DNA from: a virus
Reading direction: 5' to 3' (one strand)
DNA length: 43,608 nucleotides
IMG/VR virus record: IMGVR_UViG_3300047325_000022
Coordinates: 1-43,608 of that record
The notes beneath the pieces are model-generated. The model did no database searches and was not told where the DNA came from. It saw only the letters and a list, made by a program, of their open reading frames with translations. Shown piece by piece: positions 17,695 to 24,574 of the stretch (position 1 is its first letter; each line of letters opens with the position of its first letter). The position numbers were made by a program, and so were the translations under genes.

Positions 17695-18675
17695 ATGCCG
17701 GAAGCAATAACCGTACAAACAGCCAGGGAATACAGGACAAAATTTGGAACCGACAAACCTTCGTTGGCTTTGGCGCGCATCATGTTTGCGAAGGAAAAGC
17801 CGCTCTATAGCAGTATTCACCATGCTAGGGTGTGCCTTATGCGCCTGGAGGGAAAGTCGAAGGGCAAAAGAGATCCGCAAGCGGTCGACCGCCCTCGTAA
17901 CCCGTACAAGATACCGGCGACCGACGAGACGCAATACGAGCCTTTTGTTTTCAAAGGGCATAAGCGCGTGTTGTTGATGTCCGACATACACGTCCCGTAC
18001 CATAACATCGAATCGATCTCGGCGGTTATCAAATTCGCCAAAAAGGAAAAGCCCGACGCGCTGTTGTTGAATGGCGACACGCTCGACTTTCACAAGATAT
18101 CGCGATACGACAGCGACCCGCGCAAGCGGGATACCGCCGGCGAGCTGACAACGTTTAAGGCGTTGATCGACGTTTTCAAAAAGCAACTGCCCGGCGCGAA
18201 GATCTATTTTAAAGAGGGTAACCACGACGAGCGGTACGCGGCGTACCTAGCGCAAAAGGCCGGCGAGCTGATTGGGGTAAGCGAGTTTGACTTCGAAAAC
18301 ATCCTCAAGGCTCGGGCAGAAGGGATAACCATTATCGGCGAAAAGCGGGTAATGAAAATGAACGGCCTAAACGTGATCCACGGCCACGAGTACAAAGGCG
18401 GTATCTCGGCGCCGGTTAACATTGCCCGTGGGCTCTACTTGCGGGGCAAGGTCTCTGCGGTGCAGGGCCACAACCACACGTCGAGCGAACACACTGAGCC
18501 GGATATGAACGGCAAGATTGTAACAACGTTCTCCCTCGGCTGTCTGTGTGAGCTTCACCCGCCATACATGCCGCTGAATAAGTGGAATCACGGCTTTGCG
18601 ATATGCGACCTGTCTGATAACGGCCAGGACTACCAATTCAGAAACAAGAGGATTTATAACGGCAAAATTTTGTAG
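17695..18675 (+). CDS. Calcineurin-like metallophosphoesterase
   Basis: The 326-aa product has the full metallophosphoesterase motif set: SDIHVPYHN (about 98-106), NGDTLDFHK (about 123-131), GNHDERY (about 175-181), IHGHEY (about 225), and GHNHTSSEH near 258-266. These bind two metal ions in phosphodiesterases and phosphatases. The first 90 residues form a separate basic N-terminal part with an HTH-like look. The substrate is unknown; phage enzymes of this type act on nucleic acids or nucleotides. It begins 1 bp after the endolysin stop. Confidence 0.85.
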   Translation: MPEAITVQTAREYRTKFGTDKPSLALARIMFAKEKPLYSSIHHARVCLMRLEGKSKGKRDPQAVDRPRNPYKIPATDETQYEPFVFKGHKRVLLMSDIHVPYHNIESISAVIKFAKKEKPDALLLNGDTLDFHKISRYDSDPRKRDTAGELTTFKALIDVFKKQLPGAKIYFKEGNHDERYAAYLAQKAGELIGVSEFDFENILKARAEGITIIGEKRVMKMNGLNVIHGHEYKGGISAPVNIARGLYLRGKVSAVQGHNHTSSEHTEPDMNGKIVTTFSLGCLCELHPPYMPLNKWNHGFAICDLSDNGQDYQFRNKRIYNGKIL

Positions 18676-18677
18676 GT

Positions 18678-18884
18678 ATGGAAAACGAAGTCGAGGAATC
18701 GGCGGAGGTTGTCGAGTTTGACCCATGTACGCGAGCTGAAAGCGCCGCCAATATTTACAGCACTTTCGCAGAAATGGACGTAGAGATAATGACAGCGGAA
18801 GACAAAAAGAGAGTAAAAGAAATCCGCCGCATGTCTATTAAGATAGCTCACTACTACCTAAAACAGATATACGACGGAATTTAA
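18678..18884 (+). CDS. Small hypothetical protein at the end of the late operon
   Basis: The 68-aa product starts 2 bp after the phosphoesterase stop, which argues that it is real. The first 20 residues are acidic and the last 40 are a charged helix (DKKRVKEIRRMSIKIAHYYL). No function is recognised. It ends 21 bp before the hairpin terminator at 18906. Confidence 0.6.
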   Translation: MENEVEESAEVVEFDPCTRAESAANIYSTFAEMDVEIMTAEDKKRVKEIRRMSIKIAHYYLKQIYDGI

Positions 18885-18905
18885 AAATAGTTTGTTTTGG
18901 TTTGT

Positions 18906-18929
18906 GCCGGGGCGTTTCTACGTCCCGGC
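18906..18929. terminator. Bidirectional hairpin terminator between convergent operons
   Basis: GCCGGGGCG and CGTCCCGGC (18906-18914 and 18921-18929) pair over 9 bp with one G-U and a 6-nt loop, followed by a T-rich stretch. It lies between the end of the late rightward operon (18884) and the end of the leftward operon (18933). Confidence 0.75.
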
Positions 18930-18932
18930 TTT

Positions 18933-19115
18933 CTATTTGAGGCCGTAGGGCTTCAGCACTCGCGCCAGGTTGGACAAATGCTTCGCGGGTATGTCCCGGC
19001 CGCCCTTCATCGCCTTCTTTAGGGTCTGGTAAGGTATGCCGGCTTTCTGCTCCAGTGCGTAAACGTCGATGAGGTCGCGCCGGCTGAGGAAACGGAAGAT
19101 CTTATTTTGGGTCAT
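18933..19115 (-). CDS. Small XRE-like helix-turn-helix protein
   Basis: The 60-aa product has the helix-turn-helix pattern VYALEQKAGIPYQTLKKAMK, followed by KHLSNLARVLKPYG, typical of a minimal XRE domain. The start shares its base with the end of the upstream gene (19115). It is the last gene of the leftward block and may regulate that block, as Aca-type regulators do near anti-CRISPR genes; this link is inferred. Confidence 0.65.
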   Translation of the reverse strand: MTQNKIFRFLSRRDLIDVYALEQKAGIPYQTLKKAMKGGRDIPAKHLSNLARVLKPYGLK

Positions 19116-19522
19116 TAAAATTTTTTAACCGCGATAAGCGCGATTTTGCTTTTTTGTCTGTTGAATGTTATTTGCCCGTCGCTAGTAGCGCTGTACCTGG
19201 CAGGCGCGCTCGTTGAGCTGGCAGTCGACGAGTATTCCCAATAGTACGTGCTGGACAGCTTCGCTAAATGCTTAACGATCGTAACGTCGTAGATGCCCTC
19301 CCAATCCACAATGTCGGGCAGGCGCCAGCCGGTTGCCGCGCATATGACAATAGCCGAGTCGTACGTTACTGAGTCCCGGACGTTGGCTTCGGTCATGATG
19401 AGGCCGTGTTTGCCGCTGGCGTCGACCTTACAAACCAGGCCGCCGGCCATGTGGTCGCCGACCTTTACTTGAGCTGCCGAAAACAACGGCAGGGCGATTA
19501 GTACGAGGATTAGATTTTTCAT
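19115..19522 (-). CDS. Secreted small protein, DUF1566-like
   Basis: The 135-aa product has a signal peptide (KNLILVLIALPLFSAAQ). Then VGDHMAGGLVCKVDASGKHG and ATGWRLPDIVDWEGIYD appear; the WRLP motif resembles the DUF1566/Lcl type domain, and YYWEYSSTAS is the usual second part of that fold. A secreted protein of this kind in a phage is likely a host-modifying moron, for example one altering the cell surface. This is inferred. It lies after the terminator at 19537-19574. Confidence 0.65.
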   Translation of the reverse strand: MKNLILVLIALPLFSAAQVKVGDHMAGGLVCKVDASGKHGLIMTEANVRDSVTYDSAIVICAATGWRLPDIVDWEGIYDVTIVKHLAKLSSTYYWEYSSTASSTSAPARYSATSDGQITFNRQKSKIALIAVKKF

Positions 19523-19536
19523 AGCGGTAAGGTAAT

Positions 19537-19574
19537 AAAAAAAGCCGGGGGCCGCAAGTGCGAGCCTGCCCCGG
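19537..19574 (-). terminator. Leftward hairpin terminator inside the minus-strand block
   Basis: On the minus strand CCGGGG pairs with CCCCGG across about 20 nt, directly followed by CTTTTTTT (the A-run at 19537-19543). It would cut transcription between the excisionase-like gene (19580) and the secreted DUF1566-like gene (19522). Read-through could give the downstream pair a lower level. Confidence 0.6.
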
Positions 19575-19579
19575 AAAGC

Positions 19580-19768
19580 CTAAAATTTTTCCGGTTCCGT
19601 GTTGCATTCTATTACCCGCATAATCTCCGATTTGGCGAAAATGAGTTTCCCGCCAACTTTTATCCCTCTGATATGTCCCGACTTTCTCCATCTCCACAGG
19701 GTTACACTCGTGACCCTAAGCGCCTTTGCAGTTTCCTCGGTCGTCAAAAATTCTTCTTCGATATTCAT
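19580..19768 (-). CDS. Excisionase-type HTH protein
   Basis: The 62-aa product fits the helix-turn-helix-17/excisionase family: FLTTEETAKALRVTSVTLWR, then SGHIRGIKVGGKLIFAKSEI. It may act as Xis for the integrase at 23309, or as a local repressor. It begins 4 bp after the end of the 270-aa gene and shares its transcript. The pairing with the gene above could be an anti-defence gene plus its regulator. Confidence 0.75.
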   Translation of the reverse strand: MNIEEEFLTTEETAKALRVTSVTLWRWRKSGHIRGIKVGGKLIFAKSEIMRVIECNTEPEKF

Positions 19769-19771
19769 ATT

Positions 19772-20584
19772 TTAAATTTTAGTGATTCCTGCGTTACGGG
19801 TGTATCCGTTTTTGTGAAAGTCTGATATCCAAATTATTTTTTTCGACCAAATGCCCCCCTCTTTAAATGGTTGTATTCTCCAGTGGCCGGACACCTTAAA
19901 CCCCTCGCTTTTTACTATGTTTGTGAAGTATGGAGAGTCCATAACCAATATTTCTCTTTTTGTGTCATTCCTATAATCGCACCTAATATTAAATCTTTTG
20001 GATTTCGGAAAAATAGTTTTGGTTACAACTTCTGCAAACTGAATAAATAATACCTCTGCCAATGCCTCCTTTATTAGCATGTCTATTGCGTCGTTTGACG
20101 AAAGGCCGTCGGCGACCTCAATGGCTGCATTGGAATTAATCTGATTAGTGTGAAACATATCGGAGTGGCCTAGCTTAATTCCAATTCCTTCAGGATGCAC
20201 CCCTAGTATGTGAAACCTTAAATGAACTATGAATATATTGCAAAAATATATGACTATTCGTCCAGATGGAGTATTTCCGACAACATCGAAGCTAACGAAA
20301 GTGCTATATTCCCTGTCTAAAATTAGGTAGTTGCATTCCTTTACGTCCGACCAGACATTCCCGCAAAAAAGTTTTGACGACGCCGCCTCGACTGCTTCTT
20401 TGAACGGTTTAGTAAAATACATTATTTTAATGGACGAACGCTTTTCGCATATATCCAGCATTGTTTTTGACAGCACCGGGCCATGCTTATCTAGGTGTGT
20501 ATCGTCGTTGTGAAACCCGACCTTAAAGCCTTTTCCCATATCAAACAGGCCTAGCATGGGGTATGATTCGTAATCAAATTTCAT
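19772..20584 (-). CDS. Unknown phage protein with possible AcrVA2-like architecture
   Basis: The 270-aa product has no standard motif. It shows a beta-rich middle (about 85-125: CNYLILDREYSTFVSFDVVG, RIVIYFCNIFIVH), a helical part (about 160-190: DAIDMLIKEALAEVLFIQF) and a basic C-terminal motif GHWRIQPF followed by KKIIWISDFHKNGYTR (233-263). As I recall AcrVA2, its order of a sheet, a helical bundle and a closing GHWH...W motif is similar, but residue identity is low, so this remains a hypothesis. The DNA is clearly more A/T-rich than its neighbours, a sign of separate origin. Confidence 0.65.
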   Translation of the reverse strand: MKFDYESYPMLGLFDMGKGFKVGFHNDDTHLDKHGPVLSKTMLDICEKRSSIKIMYFTKPFKEAVEAASSKLFCGNVWSDVKECNYLILDREYSTFVSFDVVGNTPSGRIVIYFCNIFIVHLRFHILGVHPEGIGIKLGHSDMFHTNQINSNAAIEVADGLSSNDAIDMLIKEALAEVLFIQFAEVVTKTIFPKSKRFNIRCDYRNDTKREILVMDSPYFTNIVKSEGFKVSGHWRIQPFKEGGIWSKKIIWISDFHKNGYTRNAGITKI

Positions 20585-20664
20585 AACACTTGAATTATCG
20601 TTAACCCGCCCGCCGTGGCCATATAGACCACGACCTCGCCGGATTTTAATGTTCCTGTTTTCAT
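20581..20664 (-). CDS. 27-aa micro-ORF between two minus-strand genes
   Basis: The ATG at 20664 overlaps the stop of the upstream gene as ATGA, and its own TGA overlaps the ATG of the 270-aa gene in the same way. The product (KTGTLKSGEVVVYMATAGG and a few more residues) is short and hydrophobic. The double overlap makes a real translated peptide or a coupling device plausible. Only ribosome profiling would decide. Confidence 0.45.
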   Translation of the reverse strand: MKTGTLKSGEVVVYMATAGGLTIIQVL

Positions 20665-21587
20665 ATATGGATTATTTTAGAGTAAGTCGGCGTACCGTCC
20701 TTGTCGACCTCAACCAGCCGGTAAGATCCTGGCAGGTTGTTCGCTGCCGGCTTCGTGACTACCTTAGTGCAGGCGATCGCCAGGGGCAGAAATGCGAGTC
20801 CTACTAGCGCCTTACGGCCTTTGTAGAGCATCCCGAGCAGCAGCCCGAGCACTATGAACACTCCAAACCCCGCTTTCGCCGCGCCGCTGTATCCTACCTC
20901 GTAGCTTGTGGCCGTTGACGAGTTGCCGGCCGCCGTAACGGTAGCTATTGCATTCCACGACGTGTCGCCGTCGGCCTGGCGCTGTACCTGGAAATAGGCG
21001 CTATTGCTTTCCTGGGCGGTCTGCCATTGAAATGCGCCGTCCTGGTATCTGAAGTAGTTTAGGACGATGGGCAGCGAAGCAGGGGCGGCCGATACTGTGA
21101 TCGGCTTAGGGGAGGAACCCTGCCACTGACAGATACTAAGATCCGTAACGGTGAAGGTAGCCGAAGACACATACGCGCCGGTAAGGGAAAATAGGGTCGT
21201 GTCACCCATTACCCGCGTGTTGTTGATCTGCCCCTTCATTCCCGGCGACACGCTGGAGATGGTGGCTCCCTGCCATGTGATCGTAATATCCGGATTACAG
21301 CTCGCGGCCTGCTTACTTACGACCTGGAGCTGATATTGCCCGAGGAATATATCGTACCCTACGTAGTTAACGGTTAAGTATGCGTCGGAGGCGGTAGACT
21401 GTGCGAAGCTCGACAACGACAGCAGCATAACCGGTATCCACCACATCGTTTTGCGGTAAGACCTGGAGACGGGAGGTTTGCCCCTGAATCTTGGGGGCGC
21501 CGGCTTTGTGGCGTTATCGAGTTCGTGGATTTTAAGGAGGTAAATACAGTCCATAATGGACCTTTCGGAGTACGTTACTTTTCGCAT
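20661..21587 (-). CDS. Membrane-anchored surface protein with a fibronectin-like domain
   Basis: The 308-aa product has a hydrophobic segment at about 48-63 (MWWIPVMLLSLSSFAQ) that ends like a Bacteroidota signal peptide; translation may truly start at that Met rather than 47 codons upstream. Residues 65-175 are beta-rich. About 170-230 (VLNYFRYQDGAFQWQTAQES, YFQVQRQADGDTSW, STATSYEV) match the fibronectin-like domain common before T9SS signals in Bacteroidota surface proteins. Two hydrophobic helices follow (about 238-275). It may change the lysogen surface and block other phages; this is inferred. Confidence 0.7.
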   Translation of the reverse strand: MRKVTYSERSIMDCIYLLKIHELDNATKPAPPRFRGKPPVSRSYRKTMWWIPVMLLSLSSFAQSTASDAYLTVNYVGYDIFLGQYQLQVVSKQAASCNPDITITWQGATISSVSPGMKGQINNTRVMGDTTLFSLTGAYVSSATFTVTDLSICQWQGSSPKPITVSAAPASLPIVLNYFRYQDGAFQWQTAQESNSAYFQVQRQADGDTSWNAIATVTAAGNSSTATSYEVGYSGAAKAGFGVFIVLGLLLGMLYKGRKALVGLAFLPLAIACTKVVTKPAANNLPGSYRLVEVDKDGTPTYSKIIHI

Positions 21588-21607
21588 GATATTTGGTTTG
21601 TGTGGTT

Positions 21608-21639
21608 TAAAAATAAAGGGGCGGGCAAAAGACCGCCCC
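21608..21639 (-). terminator. Leftward hairpin terminator upstream of the surface protein gene
   Basis: GGGGCGG (21618-21624) and CCGCCCC (21633-21639) pair over 7 bp. Read leftward the hairpin is followed by TTTATTTTT. It lies between the 65-aa gene and the 308-aa gene and would lower expression of the latter. Confidence 0.6.
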
Positions 21640-21677
21640 GGATGAAACCCTAAGTCCTGACCTGAAAACTGAAAAAC

Positions 21678-21875
21678 CTATGAGTTGATTGATATTTCGG
21701 TAAGAATGCAGAACGCGGCAGTCGGCCGGCCGTTCCTTTGGAATAATAAGGCCCGTAGCTTGTGCGCCCTCGATATGGCGTCCGTCATGTCCTTGGCTTT
21801 GATAGTTGGCCTTATGACCGAAGCGGGGGCGTATAATGACCGGAGGTAAGCGAGCGACAGGGTAAAGTTTTTCAT
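21678..21875 (-). CDS. Small hypothetical protein in the minus-strand operon
   Basis: The 65-aa product (MKNFTLSLAYLRSLYAPAS, then DMTDAISRAHKLRALLFQRN) is basic and helical. It was preferred over the overlapping 90-aa frame that starts at 21879, because it has natural small-protein composition and a methionine in a good A-rich context. No function is recognised. Confidence 0.5.
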   Translation of the reverse strand: MKNFTLSLAYLRSLYAPASVIRPTIKAKDMTDAISRAHKLRALLFQRNGRPTAAFCILTEISINS

Positions 21876-21898
21876 ACATTGGTTTTACCGCCTATACC

Positions 21899-21921
21899 CC
21901 GCACCGGGTCGGGTGCGAGGT
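21899..21921. other. G/C-rich hairpin in the leader of the 65-aa gene
   Basis: CGCACC and GGTGCG near 21902-21918 form a 6-bp stem with a short G-rich loop. It lies between the 37-aa and 65-aa genes and lacks a T-run in either direction, so an RNA structure or processing site is more likely than a terminator. Confidence 0.35.
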
Positions 21922-21953
21922 TGGCGACTGAAGCCCTATGAACCTGCGATATC

Positions 21954-22067
21954 TTAGTAAGTGCGATACTGAGTAGGAATGCCCTGAACCATAAAGTAAG
22001 CGGCTACAAGGATAACTGCGATGGCGGCAACGATAAGGACGATTTTGGTAGCGTTAAGCGTTTTCAT
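21954..22067 (-). CDS. 37-aa single-transmembrane peptide
   Basis: The ATG at 22067 follows an A/T-rich leader about 30 nt after the expected transcription start. The product is KTLNATKIVLIVAAIAVIL, then a short polar tail ending PTQYRTY: one transmembrane helix with a basic N-terminus. A longer frame from 22136 would run through the promoter and is not credible. Small membrane peptides of this kind can serve in superinfection exclusion or toxin roles, but nothing here decides between them. Confidence 0.55.
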   Translation of the reverse strand: MKTLNATKIVLIVAAIAVILVAAYFMVQGIPTQYRTY

Positions 22068-22102
22068 AAATTTGATTTTTTGTTTTTTGTTACTTGCTGA
22101 AT

Positions 22103-22126
22103 CAAAGATACAAAAACTTTTCAAAT
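22103..22126 (-). promoter_or_regulatory. Leftward promoter for the accessory operon (extended element, copy 1)
   Basis: Read leftward the sequence is ATTTGAAAAGTTTTTG followed by TATCTTTG, a match to the Bacteroidota -7 box TAnnTTTG. The preceding 16 bp are nearly the same at 25045, 36988 and 37013. It points to the 37-aa gene and the operon beyond. There is no clear -33 TTG at the usual spacing, so an activator or the element itself may compensate. Confidence 0.65.
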
Positions 22127-22144
22127 TGTCTAACATTTAGACAA
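22126..22144. promoter_or_regulatory. 19-bp perfect inverted repeat, operator candidate
   Basis: TTGTCTAA, CAT and TTAGACAA form a perfect palindrome immediately upstream of, and touching, the leftward promoter element. The TGTCT / AGACA half-sites recur at 22566-22583 and singly at 22495, 24990 and 25105. It probably binds the regulator at 22199 or the repressor at 24575. Confidence 0.65.
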
Positions 22145-22198
22145 CAATTTGTAAAGTATTTTTTGAATGGCTGAGAGCCAAATACTTACGAGGCTGTT

Positions 22199-22462
22199 TT
22201 ATTTGCGCTGTAGTTTCAATTGCGCGTATATGAGGTCGAAAATCTCCTTTTCATCTACTCCGATTTGATCCGCCAGTCGGCAAAGCACGTCCACGCGGAA
22301 TTTTCGGACGTCTTTTATCATACCGGAAAACCTTACTATCTCTAAGCCGAGGTCTTTAGCAACAACGGTCTTTGGGATCGTGTCGAATATCTCACTAAAG
22401 GACTTTAGCAACCTTGCGGAAATTAATTTTTTCACAGTGCTATAACGTTTATCCTTAGTCAT
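22199..22462 (-). CDS. XRE-like phage regulator
   Basis: The 87-aa product is read from the ATG at 22462; an upstream Met at 22483 is possible but adds only hydrophobic residues. The pattern TVVAKDLGLEIVRFSGMIKD then VDVLCRLADQIGVDEKEIFD matches helix-turn-helix proteins of the Cro/CI family. It is transcribed away from the sigma-like and integrase genes, with operator-like sites in the shared control region. Probably autoregulated. Confidence 0.7.
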   Translation of the reverse strand: MTKDKRYSTVKKLISARLLKSFSEIFDTIPKTVVAKDLGLEIVRFSGMIKDVRKFRVDVLCRLADQIGVDEKEIFDLIYAQLKLQRK

Positions 22463-22486
22463 TACAGCAAAGAACGGCAGCAATCA

Positions 22487-22501
22487 CTAACAATTGTCTA
22501 A
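22487..22501. promoter_or_regulatory. Operator-like site upstream of the XRE-like regulator
   Basis: CTAACAATTGTCTAA contains the palindromic core ACAATTGT and one TTGTCTAA half-site. It lies 25 bp upstream of the regulator start, where binding would block its promoter. Support is only by similarity to the perfect site at 22126. Confidence 0.45.
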
Positions 22502-22564
22502 AAAACAACCGATTGTGTTAGAAATAACAACGGTAAGTGGTTGCGCTGCATAGCAATAGTTGTT

Positions 22565-22595
22565 TTGTCTTATAAGATAGACATTATTATATTTG
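22565..22595 (+). promoter_or_regulatory. Rightward promoter with an internal operator
   Basis: TTG at 22565-22567, a 20-bp spacer and TATATTTG at 22588-22595 fit the Bacteroidota consensus (TTG, 17-23 bp, TAnnTTTG). Between the boxes lie the palindrome TCTTATAAGA (22568-22577) and TGTCT...AGACA half-sites (22566-22570 and 22579-22583). It would drive the sigma-like gene at 22737 and perhaps the integrase. Confidence 0.6.
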
Positions 22596-22686
22596 GTTAA
22601 AATCGTCGATCGCGCGTAAGTATTTTCATAGGATAAGGTTTAATTAGGTTAAGGCTTTGAAAGCAGCATTTATTAAAGTTTGGTAA

Positions 22687-22710
22687 GGCCCTCCGTATCT
22701 ACGGAGGGCC
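22687..22710 (+). terminator. Perfect hairpin in the leader of the sigma-like gene
   Basis: GGCCCTCCGT and ACGGAGGGCC pair over 10 bp with a loop of ATCT, followed by TATTTT. It sits between the promoter at 22565 and the ATG at 22737. It looks like an intrinsic terminator placed inside a leader, so it may act as an attenuator. Confidence 0.6.
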
Positions 22711-22736
22711 TATTTTCAAATTCAAAACCCCTCACC

Positions 22737-23006
22737 ATGACCGAACAACAAATTATCGACGGACTGAAGCGTCACGATGTTAAGGCGTTCAAAAAACTAA
22801 TCAGCGTGTATAGCCCGCAAATGGTTCTGCTTGCCTACCTGCTTACCCATGACGCCCGAAAGGCTGGCGAGATCGCCGACTCGATATTGCTGGAGCTGTA
22901 CAGATTCCCGAGCCGCTTGGATGAAAATTGTGGCCACCTGGAGAGGTATTTAATAGTAGAGGTCCGGGCTGCCTGCTTAATACATTACCTAACGAATACG
23001 GCATAG
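22737..23006 (+). CDS. ECF-sigma-like protein with region 2 only
   Basis: The 89-aa product starts at the ATG at 22737. TEQQIIDGLKRHDVKAFKKL, then AYLLTHDARKAGEIADSILL and YLIVEVRAACLIHYL, follow the layout of sigma region 2 of Bacteroidota ECF factors (helices that bind core RNA polymerase). Region 4, which binds the -35 box, is absent: a stop comes right after region 2. It may be a decoy that blocks core polymerase, a partner to another protein, or a decayed gene. The 300 bp that follow hold no continuing frame. Confidence 0.6.
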   Translation: MTEQQIIDGLKRHDVKAFKKLISVYSPQMVLLAYLLTHDARKAGEIADSILLELYRFPSRLDENCGHLERYLIVEVRAACLIHYLTNTA

Positions 23007-23308
23007 TCGATACGAGATCGCTGGGATAGGCGAGAAGTAGCCAACCGCCCGATAAGTCCACCATTTAAGGCGGCCTTTTGTTTTGACCTGAAATAAATCC
23101 TGTTGTAAATTACTGGAAATTAATAGTTTGTATTTCGCAGAATGTTACATATAGGAAAATCCGCCTTAAAGCCGGCAAATACAGTCTAGTACTGGGTTTG
23201 GCCGGCTTTCGGACTTATAACCAGCACTTTGAGCCGCCTGTCGCCATGTGTTTTCCTGTACTTATATATGTATTTGTGTACGGTTTCATTTTGACTTAAT
23301 TTTGACCC
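23007..23308. other. 302-bp region before the integrase: possible att and Int-binding sequences
   Basis: There is no gene here. It contains a 9-bp inverted repeat AAAGCCGGC (23168-23176) and GCCGGCTTT (23201-23209) enclosing CAGTCTAGTACTG. The heptamer TTTTGAC occurs near 23083 and twice in tandem just before the integrase ATG (23289-23305). Being next to the integrase, it is the natural place for attP, but the host site is not in the window, so this cannot be confirmed. Confidence 0.4.
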
Positions 23309-24397
23309 ATGCTCAACTACACCGTGCGCCCGGTCCTTTGGGACTACAAAGATAACCCGGCAAAGATCTACACTATAAAGATATGCATAACCATTAAAGG
23401 CCGGTCGCCTTTCTACCTACTGACGCCCCACAAGGTCAATACAGACCAGTGGCGGGACGGAAAGGTCGTAGGGCACACGAACGCCAAGCGGATAAACGAC
23501 GACCTTGCGGCGCGCCAGATAGCGGCCGGAAATAAGCTCATGGAATGCGGCCGGCTCGGGATCGACCCGACAAAGGCGTATATCGAGGGATCGCCGGCGG
23601 CGGCGCCGAGAACGTTTAAGGGCTTCGCTAAGGATGTGGATAACTACGAAATGGGAATCCGCTGGTTTACGAACTTCGTAGGCGAGGGGTTTTTGCTGGC
23701 CAGCATCACGCCGTCTGTTTTGCGCCAGTTTGAGAAAAACGAACGAGACCGAGGCGTAACCGACAATTCTATCGGACAGCAAATGAAATTCGTATCGAAG
23801 ATACTTAAGCAGGCAAAGTTAGAAAAGCTGATATCCGAAAATCCGTTCGACGCCTATAGCCCGCCAAAGTTTGTACAGCCGGTACGGCTATGGTTAGACG
23901 AGGACGAGAAGGGGCGCATATTTGAATGGCTGGATAAGCCTGCCGGGCAAGATCCCAACAAACGGATTACGGCCGTTTATTTTTTACTGGAATGCTATAC
24001 GGGATTTCGGCACGTCGATTGGAAGAGTTTCGACCCGGCAACAATGGTAGCCGGCGGGTTTATACGGCTGAGGGCGCAAAAGAACGACGCCGATGTCGTG
24101 ATGCCTATAGGGCCAACCCTGGCGAAGGTGATCGACATGGTGCGCCAGGTTGGGCCGCCCTGGTCGCTCAGGTGTACCCTCGATCATCTAAAGGTGATTT
24201 TCGAAGATTGCGGGATCAAAAAGAAGGGGGGAACTCACTTGGGCCGGCATTCGTTCGGCTACCTGTGCGCATCCAACGGCCTGCCGAAGTCGGTTACGGC
24301 AAAGCTAATGGGCATATCCGTACAAACTGTGGAGGTTTATTACCATTTAACGGGCGAAAACATAATCAAACAAGCCGCGATTATGCAATCTATATGA
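23309..24397 (+). CDS. int: Tyrosine integrase
   Basis: The 362-aa product has the three-part layout of phage integrases: an N-terminal arm-binding beta part (1-55), a core-binding helical domain (about 105-185, FKGFAKDVDNYEMGIRWFT to QQMKFVSKILKQAK) and a catalytic domain from 195. The catalytic residues are Arg234 (TGFRHVD), His310 and Arg313 (HLGRHSFG), and Tyr344 or Tyr345 (VEVYYHL). It would integrate the phage into the host chromosome. The phage is therefore temperate. Confidence 0.93.
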   Translation: MLNYTVRPVLWDYKDNPAKIYTIKICITIKGRSPFYLLTPHKVNTDQWRDGKVVGHTNAKRINDDLAARQIAAGNKLMECGRLGIDPTKAYIEGSPAAAPRTFKGFAKDVDNYEMGIRWFTNFVGEGFLLASITPSVLRQFEKNERDRGVTDNSIGQQMKFVSKILKQAKLEKLISENPFDAYSPPKFVQPVRLWLDEDEKGRIFEWLDKPAGQDPNKRITAVYFLLECYTGFRHVDWKSFDPATMVAGGFIRLRAQKNDADVVMPIGPTLAKVIDMVRQVGPPWSLRCTLDHLKVIFEDCGIKKKGGTHLGRHSFGYLCASNGLPKSVTAKLMGISVQTVEVYYHLTGENIIKQAAIMQSI

Positions 24398-24574
24398 ATT
24401 TCGTCGAGCAAGATCAGGGTTTTGTCGAATTCATCTAAGTGTTTACCCGTAGCGTATAACGTTTTAAATAACGTTGTGTGGTTTTCTTACCTATCCTTGT
24501 ACTGTCAACGTATCAAAATAACCCTTACCAAATGAAACACACATCTAAGAACAACAAGAACCGCGCCAAAGACA

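Noticed and set aside
21607-21879. 90-aa minus-strand frame overlapping the 65-aa gene
   Set aside because: Its composition is less natural and it runs into the terminator hairpin. The 65-aa frame was preferred.
22068-22136. Upstream extension of the 37-aa membrane peptide
   Set aside because: It runs through the promoter box and operator, so it cannot be transcribed from that promoter.
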